Assembly: GCA_026004095.1 (NCBI GenBank)
Contig: BPIL01000013.1
Location: 19,231-83,230 of the forward strand
Direction: 5' to 3'
Origin: Meiothermus sp.
GTDB taxonomy: Bacteria; Deinococcota; Deinococci; Deinococcales; Thermaceae
DNA: 64,000 nucleotides
This document shows, one piece after another, positions 35,779 through 44,281 of the stretch. Numbering within the stretch: the stretch's first letter is position 1; each line of letters starts with the position of its first letter. The notes under the pieces were generated by a model. It had not been told where the DNA came from. It was given only the letters and a program-made list of their open reading frames with translations, and searched no databases. The position numbers were made by a program, and so were the translations under genes.

Positions 35779-37014
35779 ATGACCCTTTTTGAACAGTTTG
35801 AGCGTCACATCAACCCCGGTCTGGCCGGGCTGCTGCGCTTCACCGGACTGGACAAGGTGGAGTCCCACGCCGAAGGGGTATACGTCTGGGACACCGAAGG
35901 CAAGCGCTACCTGGACTTTTTGGGCCTGTATGGAACCCTATCCCTGGGCCACCGGCACCCCAAGGTGGTGGCTGCGGTCAAGGCCCAGCTCGACAAAATG
36001 CCCATGTCGGTGCGGGTGATGGTTTCCGAGCCCACCACCAGGCTGGCCGCCCGCCTGGCCGAGATCACCCCCGGTGAGCTTTCGATGGTCTATTTTGGCA
36101 ACTCGGGCACCGAAGGGGTGGAGGCAGCGCTCAAATTTGCCCGCTTCTACACGGGCAAGCCTGGCTTTATCACCACCCAGGGGGGCTACCACGGCAAAAC
36201 CCTGGGGGCTCTTTCGGTTACACCGCGCGAACACTACCAGCTTCCGGCGCGGCCCCTGGTGCCGGGGGTGACGGTGGTGCCCTATGGCGATGCCCAGGCC
36301 ATTGAAGCGGCCATTGGCCCCGACACCGCCGCGGTGATCGTGGAGCCCATCCAGGGCGAGGGGGGCATCCGGGTGCCGCCCGAGGGGTATCTGCGGGAGG
36401 TGCGGCGCATCACCCGCGAGAAGGGCGTGCTGATGATCGCCGACGAGGTGCAGACCGGCCTGGGCCGCACCGGCAGGCTCTGGGCGGTGGACTGGGAGGA
36501 GGTAGAACCCGACATCCTGGTGAGCGCCAAGGCCCTAGGGGGTGGGGTGATGCCCATCTCGGCCACCATCTGCCGCCCGGAAATCCTGAGCATCTACAAA
36601 ACCGAGCCCCTGATTCACTCCACCACCTTTGGGGGCAACCCACTGGCCGCGGCCGCGGCGCTGGCGGCCATCGAAGTCACGCTGGAAGAGGACATGCCCG
36701 CCCGGGCCCTCGAGATGGGCCAATACTTGATGGCACAGCTTGGCAGCCTGCAGCAGGCCTACCCCGAGTTCATCCAGGAGGTGCGGGGCCGGGGCCTGCT
36801 GGTGGGCCTCGAGTTCACCGACGCCGACATCGGGGCGGTGGTGGTGGCCGAGCTGGCGGCGCGGGGGGTGCTGACCGCCTTTGGCCTCAACAACCCCAAG
36901 GTGGTGCGCCTGGAGCCCCCCCTGATTGTGGAGAAGGCGCACATTGACGAATGCCTCGAGGCCCTGGAGGGGGCTTTGAAAGCCACCCAGTTGGCTTTCG
37001 AGGGGGTGCTGTAA
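35779..37014 (+). CDS. Class III aminotransferase (acetylornithine/putrescine type)
   Basis: The 411-residue PLP enzyme has the class III features: FGNSGTEGVEAALKFAR, the GGYHGKTLGALS loop, EPIQGEGGIRVPP, the aspartate in MIADEVQTGLGRTG and the PLP lysine in VSAKALGGGVMPISA, with HSTTFGGNPLAAAAALAA following. The family includes acetylornithine, ornithine, putrescine and 4-aminobutyrate aminotransferases; this sequence looks closer to the putrescine/ornithine type, but that is a weak inference. The frame is open from 35674 inside the thioesterase gene, but the start MTLFEQFERHINPG at 35779 fits the family. Confidence 0.85.
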   Translation: MTLFEQFERHINPGLAGLLRFTGLDKVESHAEGVYVWDTEGKRYLDFLGLYGTLSLGHRHPKVVAAVKAQLDKMPMSVRVMVSEPTTRLAARLAEITPGELSMVYFGNSGTEGVEAALKFARFYTGKPGFITTQGGYHGKTLGALSVTPREHYQLPARPLVPGVTVVPYGDAQAIEAAIGPDTAAVIVEPIQGEGGIRVPPEGYLREVRRITREKGVLMIADEVQTGLGRTGRLWAVDWEEVEPDILVSAKALGGGVMPISATICRPEILSIYKTEPLIHSTTFGGNPLAAAAALAAIEVTLEEDMPARALEMGQYLMAQLGSLQQAYPEFIQEVRGRGLLVGLEFTDADIGAVVVAELAARGVLTAFGLNNPKVVRLEPPLIVEKAHIDECLEALEGALKATQLAFEGVL

Positions 37015-37080
37015 CCTGGGTGCGAGACCCGGCGCGGGTGCTCTATGATGGTGCGAGGAGCGCCTCGTCCCGAAGACATC

Positions 37081-39513
37081 ATGCTAGAACAACGGATTTA
37101 CGAGCACCTCAAAAAGCACCCTAAAAAGCGCTTTAGCCTGCGCGAACTGGTGCGGAGCCTGCGGCTCGACAAGGACGAGGCCAAGGAAGCTCTTGACTTG
37201 CTGGTGGCCGAGGGCAAGGTGGTTGAGCCGCGGCGCAAGCTCTACCAGCTCCCCGAGGGGCTGGGGAAAAAGGGCCTCGAGGGCCGCCTACAGGCCCATG
37301 CAGCGGGTTTCGCTTTTGTGATTCCCACCCACCCCGACCTGCCCGATCTCTACATTCCCAAGGGCCACCTGGGCGGGGCCTGGCACGGCGACTTAGTACG
37401 GGCCGAGCCGCGCCCACCGGGCCGCGACGGCAAGCCCTGGGGCGTGGTGGTGGAGGTGCTCGAGCGGGCCCACCATCAGGTGGTGGGGCGGCTGTACTTC
37501 AAGCAGGGGTTTGCCTGGCTCAAACCCGACGACCCAAGGCTGCCCGCCCTCAAGCTCAAGCCGGAGGGCCTCGAGGGCCTGGAAAGCGGGGCGCGGCTGG
37601 TGGTGCGCGTCACCTACCCCAGCGGGCGCAAGCCCCAGGAACCCTATGGGGAGTTTGTGGGCTACTTAGGCCAGGGGGATAGCCCCGAGGTCGAGACCGA
37701 AGCTATCATCGCCAAGTACGAGCTAAGAAGCGTCTTCCCGCCCGAGGTGCTGGCCGAAGCCGAGAAAGTAGCCCATCTGGATCCCAAAGAAGTTGCCCGT
37801 CGCGAGGACTTCCGGGCCTTGCGGGTTTTTACCATCGACGGGGCCGACGCCAAGGACTTCGACGACGCCATCCACCTCGAGCAGCTTCCCAACGGCAACT
37901 ACCGCGTGGGCATTCATATTGCCGACGTCTCGCATTACGTGCGGGAGTTCTCGCCCCTCGACCACGAGGCCTACGCCCGCGCCACCAGCGTCTACCTGCC
38001 GGGGCGGGTGCTGCCCATGCTGCCCGAGCAGCTTTCCAACGGCATCTGTTCGCTCAAGCCCCACGAGGATCGGCTGGTGCTCTCGGTGCTGGTGGAGCTG
38101 ACCCCCAAGGGCCGGGTCAAGGACTACCGCTTCGCCGAAGGGGTGATCCGCAGCGTGGCCCGGCTGACCTACACCGAGGTGGAGGCCTTCGCGGAGGCCC
38201 CCGAAAAGGCCCCGGCTCCCCCCGACTGGAGCCTCGAGCTCCAGAACGACCTGAAGCAGCTCCTCACCCTCACCCAGACCCTCAAAGCCCGCCGCCTGGA
38301 ACAGGGCGCGCTGGATTTCCGCTTTACCGAGGTTAAGGTGGAGGTGGACGAAGACGGCAACCTGCACCTGCTACCCCAGAAAGAACCCCGGGCCCGCAGC
38401 CTGATCGAAGAGCTGATGCTGCTGGCCAACCGGGTGGTCGCCAAACACCTGGCCGAGCGGCAGATCCCCACCCTTTTCCGCGTCCACGAAGACCCCAGCG
38501 AGGAGGCCTACAACAAGCTGGTGGCGGCCCTGGGCCGGCTGGGTTATAGCCTGCCGGGCGGTGAACCAAGCCCCAAAGCCCTGCAAAGCATCCTGAAGCA
38601 GGCCGAGGGCCGCCCCGAGGAGGCGGTGGTCTCGACCCTGCTGTTGCGCTCTTTGCGCCTGGCCCGCTATGCTGCCGAAAACCTGGGGCACTTCGGTCTG
38701 GCCGCCGAACACTACCTGCACTTCACCAGCCCCATCCGGCGCTACCCCGACCTGGTGGTGCACCGGGTTCTGCGCGCGCTACTCAAGCGCCGGGTGACCC
38801 AGGCCCGTAAGGACGACTGGGCCCAGCGCTTCCCCAAAATTGCCGAGCACGCCTCGGAGCGGGAGCGGGCCGCCGAGAGTGCCGAGCGCGAGCTGACCAA
38901 GTACTACCAGTGCCTGTGGGCAGAGAAGCACCGGGGCGAAACCTTCCGGGGCACGGTCTCGGGCGTAACCGGTTTTGGGGTGTTCGTGAGCCTGGACAAC
39001 GGGGTGGAGGGCATGATCCGGCTGGGGGCCCTCGAGGACGACCACTACGAGTACATTGAAGAGCTGCTGGCCTTGGAAGGCCTGCGCACCAAGCGCCGCA
39101 TTCGCATAGGAGACGAGATGGAAGTAAAGATAGAAGGAGCCAACCCTTCGGCCCGGCAGATTGACCTGGTGCCGACCGAAAAGTTTTACCAGACCGAAAC
39201 CCAACCCGAACCCGAGCAGCAAAAAAGAAAAAAACGCCGCAGGGGTAAGCGTGGAAAAGCCGCCGAACCCCAGGCCGCAACCCCCAGCAAACCGGCGCGC
39301 AAGGTGGTGGCTACCGAACCCAAAAGCCCGGCCCCGCACGCCCGGGCCCGCTCGAGGCGGGTGGTGGGCCCCCCCGAGGAGCGCGGGGGCTTCCAGAAGC
39401 CGGTCAAGGTCAGGGCGCAGAAAATCTACTTTGGCTCGTGGGGGGGCGACCAGGAACAGGCCCCACCCAGCAAAGCAGAGAAGTCCGGTAAGAAAAAGCG
39501 CCGCCGCCGCTAG
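37081..39513 (+). CDS. rnr: Ribonuclease R, RNB-domain exoribonuclease
   Basis: RNase R degrades structured RNA from the 3' end and works with SmpB/tmRNA in stalled-ribosome clearance. The 810-residue product has an N-terminal winged helix (EHLKKHPKKRFSLRELVRSL), cold-shock domains, the RNB catalytic core with FTIDGADAKDFDDAIHLEQ and the HIADVSHYVREFS segment, LHFTSPIRRYPDLVVHR, and an S1 domain (GTVSGVTGFGVFVSLDNGVEGMI). A Lys/Arg-rich tail of about 110 residues ends KKRRRR and should bind RNA. The start may be 12 codons further upstream at 37045. Confidence 0.94.
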   Translation: MLEQRIYEHLKKHPKKRFSLRELVRSLRLDKDEAKEALDLLVAEGKVVEPRRKLYQLPEGLGKKGLEGRLQAHAAGFAFVIPTHPDLPDLYIPKGHLGGAWHGDLVRAEPRPPGRDGKPWGVVVEVLERAHHQVVGRLYFKQGFAWLKPDDPRLPALKLKPEGLEGLESGARLVVRVTYPSGRKPQEPYGEFVGYLGQGDSPEVETEAIIAKYELRSVFPPEVLAEAEKVAHLDPKEVARREDFRALRVFTIDGADAKDFDDAIHLEQLPNGNYRVGIHIADVSHYVREFSPLDHEAYARATSVYLPGRVLPMLPEQLSNGICSLKPHEDRLVLSVLVELTPKGRVKDYRFAEGVIRSVARLTYTEVEAFAEAPEKAPAPPDWSLELQNDLKQLLTLTQTLKARRLEQGALDFRFTEVKVEVDEDGNLHLLPQKEPRARSLIEELMLLANRVVAKHLAERQIPTLFRVHEDPSEEAYNKLVAALGRLGYSLPGGEPSPKALQSILKQAEGRPEEAVVSTLLLRSLRLARYAAENLGHFGLAAEHYLHFTSPIRRYPDLVVHRVLRALLKRRVTQARKDDWAQRFPKIAEHASERERAAESAERELTKYYQCLWAEKHRGETFRGTVSGVTGFGVFVSLDNGVEGMIRLGALEDDHYEYIEELLALEGLRTKRRIRIGDEMEVKIEGANPSARQIDLVPTEKFYQTETQPEPEQQKRKKRRRGKRGKAAEPQAATPSKPARKVVATEPKSPAPHARARSRRVVGPPEERGGFQKPVKVRAQKIYFGSWGGDQEQAPPSKAEKSGKKKRRRR

Positions 39514-39543
39514 ATACCTCACCGGAAGCAGGGCCGGTTCGCC

Positions 39544-39910
39544 TATCGGGGCTGGGCCACCACCAGCACCCAGTAGTCCCCCCGCCTGACCATGCCCATC
39601 TCGCGCAGGTGGGGGGCCATCAGGGTCTCGCAGTGGCCCTGGGTGCTCACCAGCCAGGCCGCTACCGCTTCGGTTGCCTGTTCGTAGCCCTGGGCCAGGT
39701 TCTCGCCAATTTCCAGGAAGTGGTAGCCATTCTGAAGAGTGCGGGTGGCAACCGCGGGGGTGGTGCTCGAGCCCTCGTAATGGCTCAGGGGGCCGCAGCG
39801 TAAGGGGTGGCGTTGCAGGCGCGGGCCTGATTAACGGCCTCCAGCGCCCGTTGATAATCGTCCGGGGTGTAGGAAACCCCTGGGCTGGGGGCGCATGGCC
39901 CCAGTCTGCC
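39544..39910 (-). pseudogene. CAP/SCP-domain secreted protein remnant
   Basis: Reading the minus strand, YTPDDYQRALEAVNQARACNATPYAAAP ends at a TGA, and the next frame continues SHYEGSSTT, the conserved YHFLEIGENLAQGYEQATEAVAAWL and GHCETLMAPHLREMGM, and ends in YWVLVVAQPR. These are the two halves of a CAP (SCP/PR-1) domain. About 20-25 residues normally found between them (the first histidine region) are missing and the frame shifts there. No signal peptide or start is left upstream. This fills most of the otherwise empty 460-bp gap between rnr and coaE. The deletion makes it a true pseudogene rather than a read error. Confidence 0.75.
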
Positions 39911-39939
39911 AGGGTTTTAGCTAAAGGCCGGTGAAGAAA

Positions 39940-39968
39940 TTACCGTGGGGCGTTACAAACGGTATGCT
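39940..39968 (+). promoter_or_regulatory. Promoter of coaE
   Basis: TTACCG (39940-39945), 17 bases, TATGCT (39963-39968), eight bases before the ATG at 39977. Confidence 0.65.
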
Positions 39969-39976
39969 ATGCCCTG

Positions 39977-40555
39977 ATGCGCCTGATTGGCCTCACCGGA
40001 AGCATTGGGAGCGGCAAGAGCACGGTGGCCCAGCGGTTGCGGGCCCTGGGCGTGACGGTTCTGGACGCCGACGAATATGCCCGCGAAGGAGCGTTGGTGC
40101 TAAAGTCGGAGATTTGCCAGGCCTTTCCCGAGGCCTGCGCGGGTGGAGAGGTCAACCGGGCTGTGCTGGGGCGGCTGGTTTTTAGCGACCCAGCGGCCCG
40201 CCGGCGGCTCGAGGCCCTCCTCCACCCCTATGTGCGCCGGCGGATGCAGGAAGAAACCGAAAAGGCCCGGCAGGCCGGGCATCGCCTGGTGGTGCAGGAT
40301 ATCCCCCTGCTCTTCGAGGCCGGGCGCGAAGCGGATTTTGCCGGGGTGCTGGTGGTAGCCGCCCCCACCGCTTTGCGTAAGGCGCGCGTGATGGCCCGCA
40401 GCGGCCTCAGCGAGGCCGAGTTCGAGGCCCGCGACCAAAGCCAGCTCCCCCAGGAAGAAAAGGTGCGCCGGGCCACCTGGGTGATCTGGAACGACGTCGA
40501 CCTGGACACCCTGCACAAGCGGGTGGAGGCCTGGTACCGGGAGGTGGCCGGGTGA
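39977..40555 (+). CDS. coaE: Dephospho-CoA kinase
   Basis: CoaE adds the 3'-phosphate to dephospho-CoA, the last step of coenzyme A synthesis. The 192-residue P-loop kinase begins LIGLTGSIGSGKSTVAQRLRALG, continues with the conserved LDADEYARE, and has the LVVQDIPLLFEAG stretch and a lid with RKARVMARSG. Length fits the family. It has its own promoter and overlaps the following gene by four bases (GTGA). Confidence 0.94.
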   Translation: MRLIGLTGSIGSGKSTVAQRLRALGVTVLDADEYAREGALVLKSEICQAFPEACAGGEVNRAVLGRLVFSDPAARRRLEALLHPYVRRRMQEETEKARQAGHRLVVQDIPLLFEAGREADFAGVLVVAAPTALRKARVMARSGLSEAEFEARDQSQLPQEEKVRRATWVIWNDVDLDTLHKRVEAWYREVAG

Positions 40556-41346
40556 AGCTCACCCACGACTGGCTGGGGCCGCTCGAGCTGCCCGATAATG
40601 CCCGGCGCATTGTATCGCTGGCCCCCAACGTGACCGAGACCCTCTTTGCCCTGGGCCTGGGTGAGCGGGTGGTGGGGCGGAGTGCTTTCTGCTACCGGCC
40701 CGCTGCTACGATTTCCCTGCCGGTGGTCTCGAGCTACACCCGGGTGCGCTGGGAGCTACTGGAAAGCCTCCAGCCCGAGCTGGTGCTCATCAGCACCGGC
40801 GTACAGCGCGAGCTGCTCTTTGAGCTGCACCGGCGGGGGCTGCCCGTCTTTCCCGTGCCCCTGCCCCAAAGCCCCTATGGCATCCTGGAGAACATCGCGG
40901 TTCTGGGGGCCTTGCTGGGCGTGAGCGAGGCGGCCACCGGGCTCTGTGCCCGGCTAAACGAGCGCTACCAGGCTTTGCACCAGGCGCTGCCGCCCCGGCG
41001 GGTCTACCTCGAGTTCGACCTGGGCGGCCCCATCACAGTGGGCCGGGGCAGCTACGTGGACGAGGCGCTGCGGCACCTGGGTTTGCAGAACATCTTTGCC
41101 GAGCATCCCCAGAGCTACTTCCAGCCCGATCTGGCCGAGGTGCTGCGTCGGGGGCCGGAGCTGGTCATCTACGAGCCCAAGCCCCACCGCTCGAGGCCCC
41201 TGGAAAAAGCCCAGCGCCTCCTGGCCGAGCGGGGCTGGAAGTACCCGCTGGTGGTCACGGGGGGCGACGAGCTGGCCCACTACGGCCCGCTGTTCTTCAC
41301 ATACCTGGAAGCCCTGGCCGGGCAGATACGGGGCTTGGCTTTCTAG
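40552..41346 (+). CDS. BtuF-like periplasmic-binding-fold protein without a signal peptide
   Basis: The 264-residue product has the two-lobed helical-backbone metal-receptor fold of cobalamin/siderophore binding proteins (COG0614): RRIVSLAPNVTETLFALGLGERVVG, the LLESLQPELVLISTG step, and LGLQNIFAEHPQSYFQPDLAEVL. Normal members are exported or lipidated, but this one starts with GTG overlapping coaE and has no signal peptide or lipobox. It may have a cytosolic role, or the true start could be lost. No ABC transporter genes are adjacent. Confidence 0.8.
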   Translation: MKLTHDWLGPLELPDNARRIVSLAPNVTETLFALGLGERVVGRSAFCYRPAATISLPVVSSYTRVRWELLESLQPELVLISTGVQRELLFELHRRGLPVFPVPLPQSPYGILENIAVLGALLGVSEAATGLCARLNERYQALHQALPPRRVYLEFDLGGPITVGRGSYVDEALRHLGLQNIFAEHPQSYFQPDLAEVLRRGPELVIYEPKPHRSRPLEKAQRLLAERGWKYPLVVTGGDELAHYGPLFFTYLEALAGQIRGLAF

Positions 41347-41370
41347 CCTTCAACCCTCAGACTAAGGCCG

Positions 41371-42288
41371 ATGAACCTGGAGATCTTACAAAACCAGCGC
41401 CTGCGCCTCACGGTTGCACCCGAGCTGGGGGCCAGCGTGGTGGGCCTCGAGCTTTACCAGGCGGGCTTCTGGCTGCCCATCCTGCGCCCTACCCCGCCCG
41501 CGGCCCTGGCGCAAAAGCACTCCCCCGATACCTCGAGCTACGTCCTGGCCCCTTACTCCAACCGCATCCGGGATGGGCGCTTTCGCTTTGGTGGGAAAAC
41601 CTACCAGCTTCGCCCCAACTGGCCCGATGGCCGGCAGACCATCCACGGCGAGGTACACGGGCGGCCCTGGAGCGCACAGCGCCTCGACGGGCACGCCCTG
41701 CGCTGCGCTTTCGACGCTTCCGGCCTCCAAGACCTGAACTTCCCGTTCCCCTTCAGGGTGGAAGTGGCCTACCGGCTGCAGGGGGATGGCCTGGAAATCT
41801 CGACCACGCTGGCGAATGTGGGAACTGAACCCATGCCGGCGGGTTTCGGGCACCACCCATACTTTATGCGTCGTCTGGGGTTCTCGGACGAAGCCCGGCT
41901 GTCCTTCGAGGCCCAGGGCGTCTACCTGACCGATGCAAGCTGCCTCCCCACCCAGCCCGCCCAGGCCCTCCCTCCGGAGTTTGACTTCTCACGTCCAAGG
42001 CCGCTGGGGGCTACCCAGCTAGACCATGTTTTTGCTGGCTGGAAAGGGCGGCTGCAACTGGACTGGCCCGGTTCGGGCTGGCAGATGGTGCTCGAGGCCG
42101 ACCCCATCTTCTCGCACCTGGTGGTCTTCACCGCGCCCGATGGCAGCGTGGCCCTGGAGCCCGTCACCCACGCCACCGATGGTTTCAATCTGCTAAGCCA
42201 GGGCTGGGACAATACGGGGGTGCGGGTGCTGGAGCCGGGCGAAGGGATTTCCGGCCGCCTGCGCCTGCGCCTGCTACCCAGCGGGTAG
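41371..42288 (+). CDS. Aldose 1-epimerase family protein
   Basis: The 305-residue protein belongs to the galactose mutarotase superfamily. It has YVLAPYSNRIRDGRFRFGG, the conserved histidine block QTIHGEVHGRPW, a second conserved histidine in AGFGHHPYFMR and the C-terminal VALEPVTHATDGFNLL with the catalytic glutamate region. It interconverts anomers of aldoses or sugar phosphates. It lies 25 bases after the BtuF-like gene and may be cotranscribed with coaE. Confidence 0.87.
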   Translation: MNLEILQNQRLRLTVAPELGASVVGLELYQAGFWLPILRPTPPAALAQKHSPDTSSYVLAPYSNRIRDGRFRFGGKTYQLRPNWPDGRQTIHGEVHGRPWSAQRLDGHALRCAFDASGLQDLNFPFPFRVEVAYRLQGDGLEISTTLANVGTEPMPAGFGHHPYFMRRLGFSDEARLSFEAQGVYLTDASCLPTQPAQALPPEFDFSRPRPLGATQLDHVFAGWKGRLQLDWPGSGWQMVLEADPIFSHLVVFTAPDGSVALEPVTHATDGFNLLSQGWDNTGVRVLEPGEGISGRLRLRLLPSG

Positions 42289-42312
42289 GCGCAAAGATTC
42301 GAAGAAAAGCGA

Positions 42313-42318
42313 TAAACT
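42313..42318 (+). promoter_or_regulatory. -10 box of prmA
   Basis: TAAACT six bases before the prmA ATG at 42325. Confidence 0.5.
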
Positions 42319-42324
42319 ACGGTT

Positions 42325-43152
42325 ATGCACGTTTTTCGCCTGCGCGGCAACTTCGAAACCCTCGATATCTACTCAGCGGCGCTGTTTGAGCTGGGCGCCC
42401 GGGGTCTGGAGGAAAAACCTGGCGAGGTCTGGGCCTACTTCCCCGAGCGCATCGAGCTGCCGTTTCCGGGGGAGTGGCAGGAGCTCCCCGATACCGACTG
42501 GCTCGAGGCCTACAAGCGCGACCTGCAGCCGGTACGGGCCGGGCCCTTTGTGGTGCTGGCCCCCTGGCATACCTGGGAGGGCCCGGAAAAGCGCATCGTC
42601 ATTGAGCCGGGCATGGCCTTTGGCACCGGCCACCACGAGACCACCCGCATGGCCCTGGAAACCCTGGCCGAGCGGGTTGAGCCCGGAATGCGGGTGCTGG
42701 ATCTGGGCACCGGCTCGGGCATTCTGGCTATCGGGGCCGCGCTGCTGGGGGCCGAGGCGCTGGGAATAGACATTGACCCCGCGGTGATCCCCCAGGCCAT
42801 CGAGAACGCGCGGCGCAACCAGGTTAAGGTGCAGTTCCAGGTGGGCAGCCTGGACGAGGCCTACGACCCCCTGGCCGAGACCGCACCACAAGCCCCCCCC
42901 GCCCAGCCGGCCCCAACGCCCCTGGTGCAGGGCCCGTTCGACCTGGTGGTGGCTAACCTCTACGCCGAGCTGCACACCTACTTCGCCCAAAAATACCGGG
43001 AGCTTTTCGGCATCTGTGGAACCCTGATTCTCACCGGCATCCTGGCCGAGCGGGAGGGAATTGTGAAGAGCGCCCTCGAGGCCGCCGGCTTTGGGCTGCT
43101 GGCCCGCCGACAGGAAGGCGAGTGGGTCTGCCTGACCTACGCCGCCCGCTGA
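42325..43152 (+). CDS. prmA: Ribosomal protein L11 methyltransferase
   Basis: PrmA trimethylates ribosomal protein L11 using S-adenosylmethionine. The 275-residue product has an N-terminal substrate-recognition domain and a Rossmann methyltransferase domain with PGMAFGTGHHETTRMALE, the SAM motif VLDLGTGSGILAIGA, and FDLVVANLYAELH. A 15-residue Pro/Ala-rich insertion (TAPQAPPAQPAP region) before the last motif looks like a flexible loop peculiar to this lineage. rsmE starts five bases after its stop. Confidence 0.94.
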   Translation: MHVFRLRGNFETLDIYSAALFELGARGLEEKPGEVWAYFPERIELPFPGEWQELPDTDWLEAYKRDLQPVRAGPFVVLAPWHTWEGPEKRIVIEPGMAFGTGHHETTRMALETLAERVEPGMRVLDLGTGSGILAIGAALLGAEALGIDIDPAVIPQAIENARRNQVKVQFQVGSLDEAYDPLAETAPQAPPAQPAPTPLVQGPFDLVVANLYAELHTYFAQKYRELFGICGTLILTGILAEREGIVKSALEAAGFGLLARRQEGEWVCLTYAAR

Positions 43153-43157
43153 GTTGT

Positions 43158-43856
43158 ATGCGTCCCCACCGTGCCTTTGTTGAAAGCATCCAGCCCCAGC
43201 TCGAGCTTACCGGGCGCGAGGCCCACCACCTGCGGGATGTGCTGCGGGCCCGGGAGGGCGACCGGCTCACGGTCTTCGATGGCAAGGGGCTGGAAGGCCG
43301 CGCCCGGGTGCTGCAAACCGAACCCGGCTGGGTGCGCCTGGAGGTCGAAGAGACCTGGCCGGCCAGCAAAGAGCCCCCCCAGCCCATCACCCTGTATGTA
43401 GCCCTGCTCAAAGGCGACCACCTGGCCGAGGTGGCGCGGGCCGCCACCGAGCTGGGGGTGAGCGCAATTGTGCCCATCCTCACCCAGCACTGCGTGGTGC
43501 GGGAGCTGAGCGAGAACAAGCGCCTGCGCCTCTGCCGGGTGGTGCTCGAGGCCGCCAAGCAGTGCGGGCGCAGCATCGTTCCCGAGGTGAGGCCCTTGCT
43601 GCCGCTCGGCCAGATGCCCCCGGTCGAGCAGGGTTTCGTGGCCCAGCCCCGGGTCTCGGCCCTGGTGCAGGACTATTACAATCCGGAAAAACCCACGGCC
43701 CTCCTCACCGGCCCGGAGGGGGGCCTGAGCGAGTCCGAGGTGGACTTTCTGCTGCAACGGGGTTTCACCGCGGTCACCTTGGGGCCGCGTATCCTGCGGG
43801 CAGAAACCGCGCCGGTTGCGCTGTTGAGCCTGGTGACGGCGGCTTTTGGCTTATGA
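43158..43856 (+). CDS. rsmE: 16S rRNA (uracil-1498-N3)-methyltransferase
   Basis: RsmE methylates U1498 of 16S rRNA. The 232-residue SPOUT enzyme has an N-terminal PUA-like domain (HHLRDVLRAREGDRLTVFDGKG) and the trefoil-knot SAM site with ALLTGPEGGLSESEVDFL and TLGPRILRAETAPVALL. The frame is open upstream within prmA, but MRPHRAFVE at 43158 is the natural start. Its TGA overlaps the next ATG by three bases in ATGA. Confidence 0.94.
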   Translation: MRPHRAFVESIQPQLELTGREAHHLRDVLRAREGDRLTVFDGKGLEGRARVLQTEPGWVRLEVEETWPASKEPPQPITLYVALLKGDHLAEVARAATELGVSAIVPILTQHCVVRELSENKRLRLCRVVLEAAKQCGRSIVPEVRPLLPLGQMPPVEQGFVAQPRVSALVQDYYNPEKPTALLTGPEGGLSESEVDFLLQRGFTAVTLGPRILRAETAPVALLSLVTAAFGL

Positions 43857-44281
43857 ACGTCCTGCATGTGTTACTGGTGGGCTGGTTGCTGCTGCTGCCG
43901 GCCTGCCGCTATACCTTTCTGCCGCTCGACCCCGGCCGGGCCACCCTGCCGGAGCGCTTTAGCGTAAGCGGAAGCCTGGAAACCATCGAGCGGGGCGCGA
44001 TAGCCAGGCTCACCGTCCGGCGCATGGCCGAGCCCGCTTACCTCGAGCTGCGCTGGTACAAGGGCGATCAGCTCTTTCAGGAGCGCTCCATCTGGGTAGA
44101 AAAGCCCGGCACCTACCAGGCCCAGTTCGAGCGCCTCGACGACGGCTACTACCGGCTGGTGGTGCTGGTGCAGAATAGCCCTCTGTTGCAGCTCGAGGTC
44201 GGCTCACCCCTGCTGCCCCCGCCCCCTACACCTCAGGGCTTTATCCCACCCCAATTAGCAAAAGCACCAGAGGAATCGTAG
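43853..44281 (+). CDS. Small lipoprotein of unknown function
   Basis: The 142-residue product has a signal peptide with lipobox LLPAC (Cys at about residue 19), so it should be lipid-anchored. The body is a compact beta-type domain (SVSGSLETIERGAIARL, LELRWYKGDQLFQERSIWVEKPGTYQAQF, YYRLVVLVQNSPLLQLE) with a proline-rich end. I cannot assign a family. It is coupled to rsmE by the ATGA overlap and overlaps the convergent transporter gene by 41 bases. Confidence 0.72.
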   Translation: MNVLHVLLVGWLLLLPACRYTFLPLDPGRATLPERFSVSGSLETIERGAIARLTVRRMAEPAYLELRWYKGDQLFQERSIWVEKPGTYQAQFERLDDGYYRLVVLVQNSPLLQLEVGSPLLPPPPTPQGFIPPQLAKAPEES

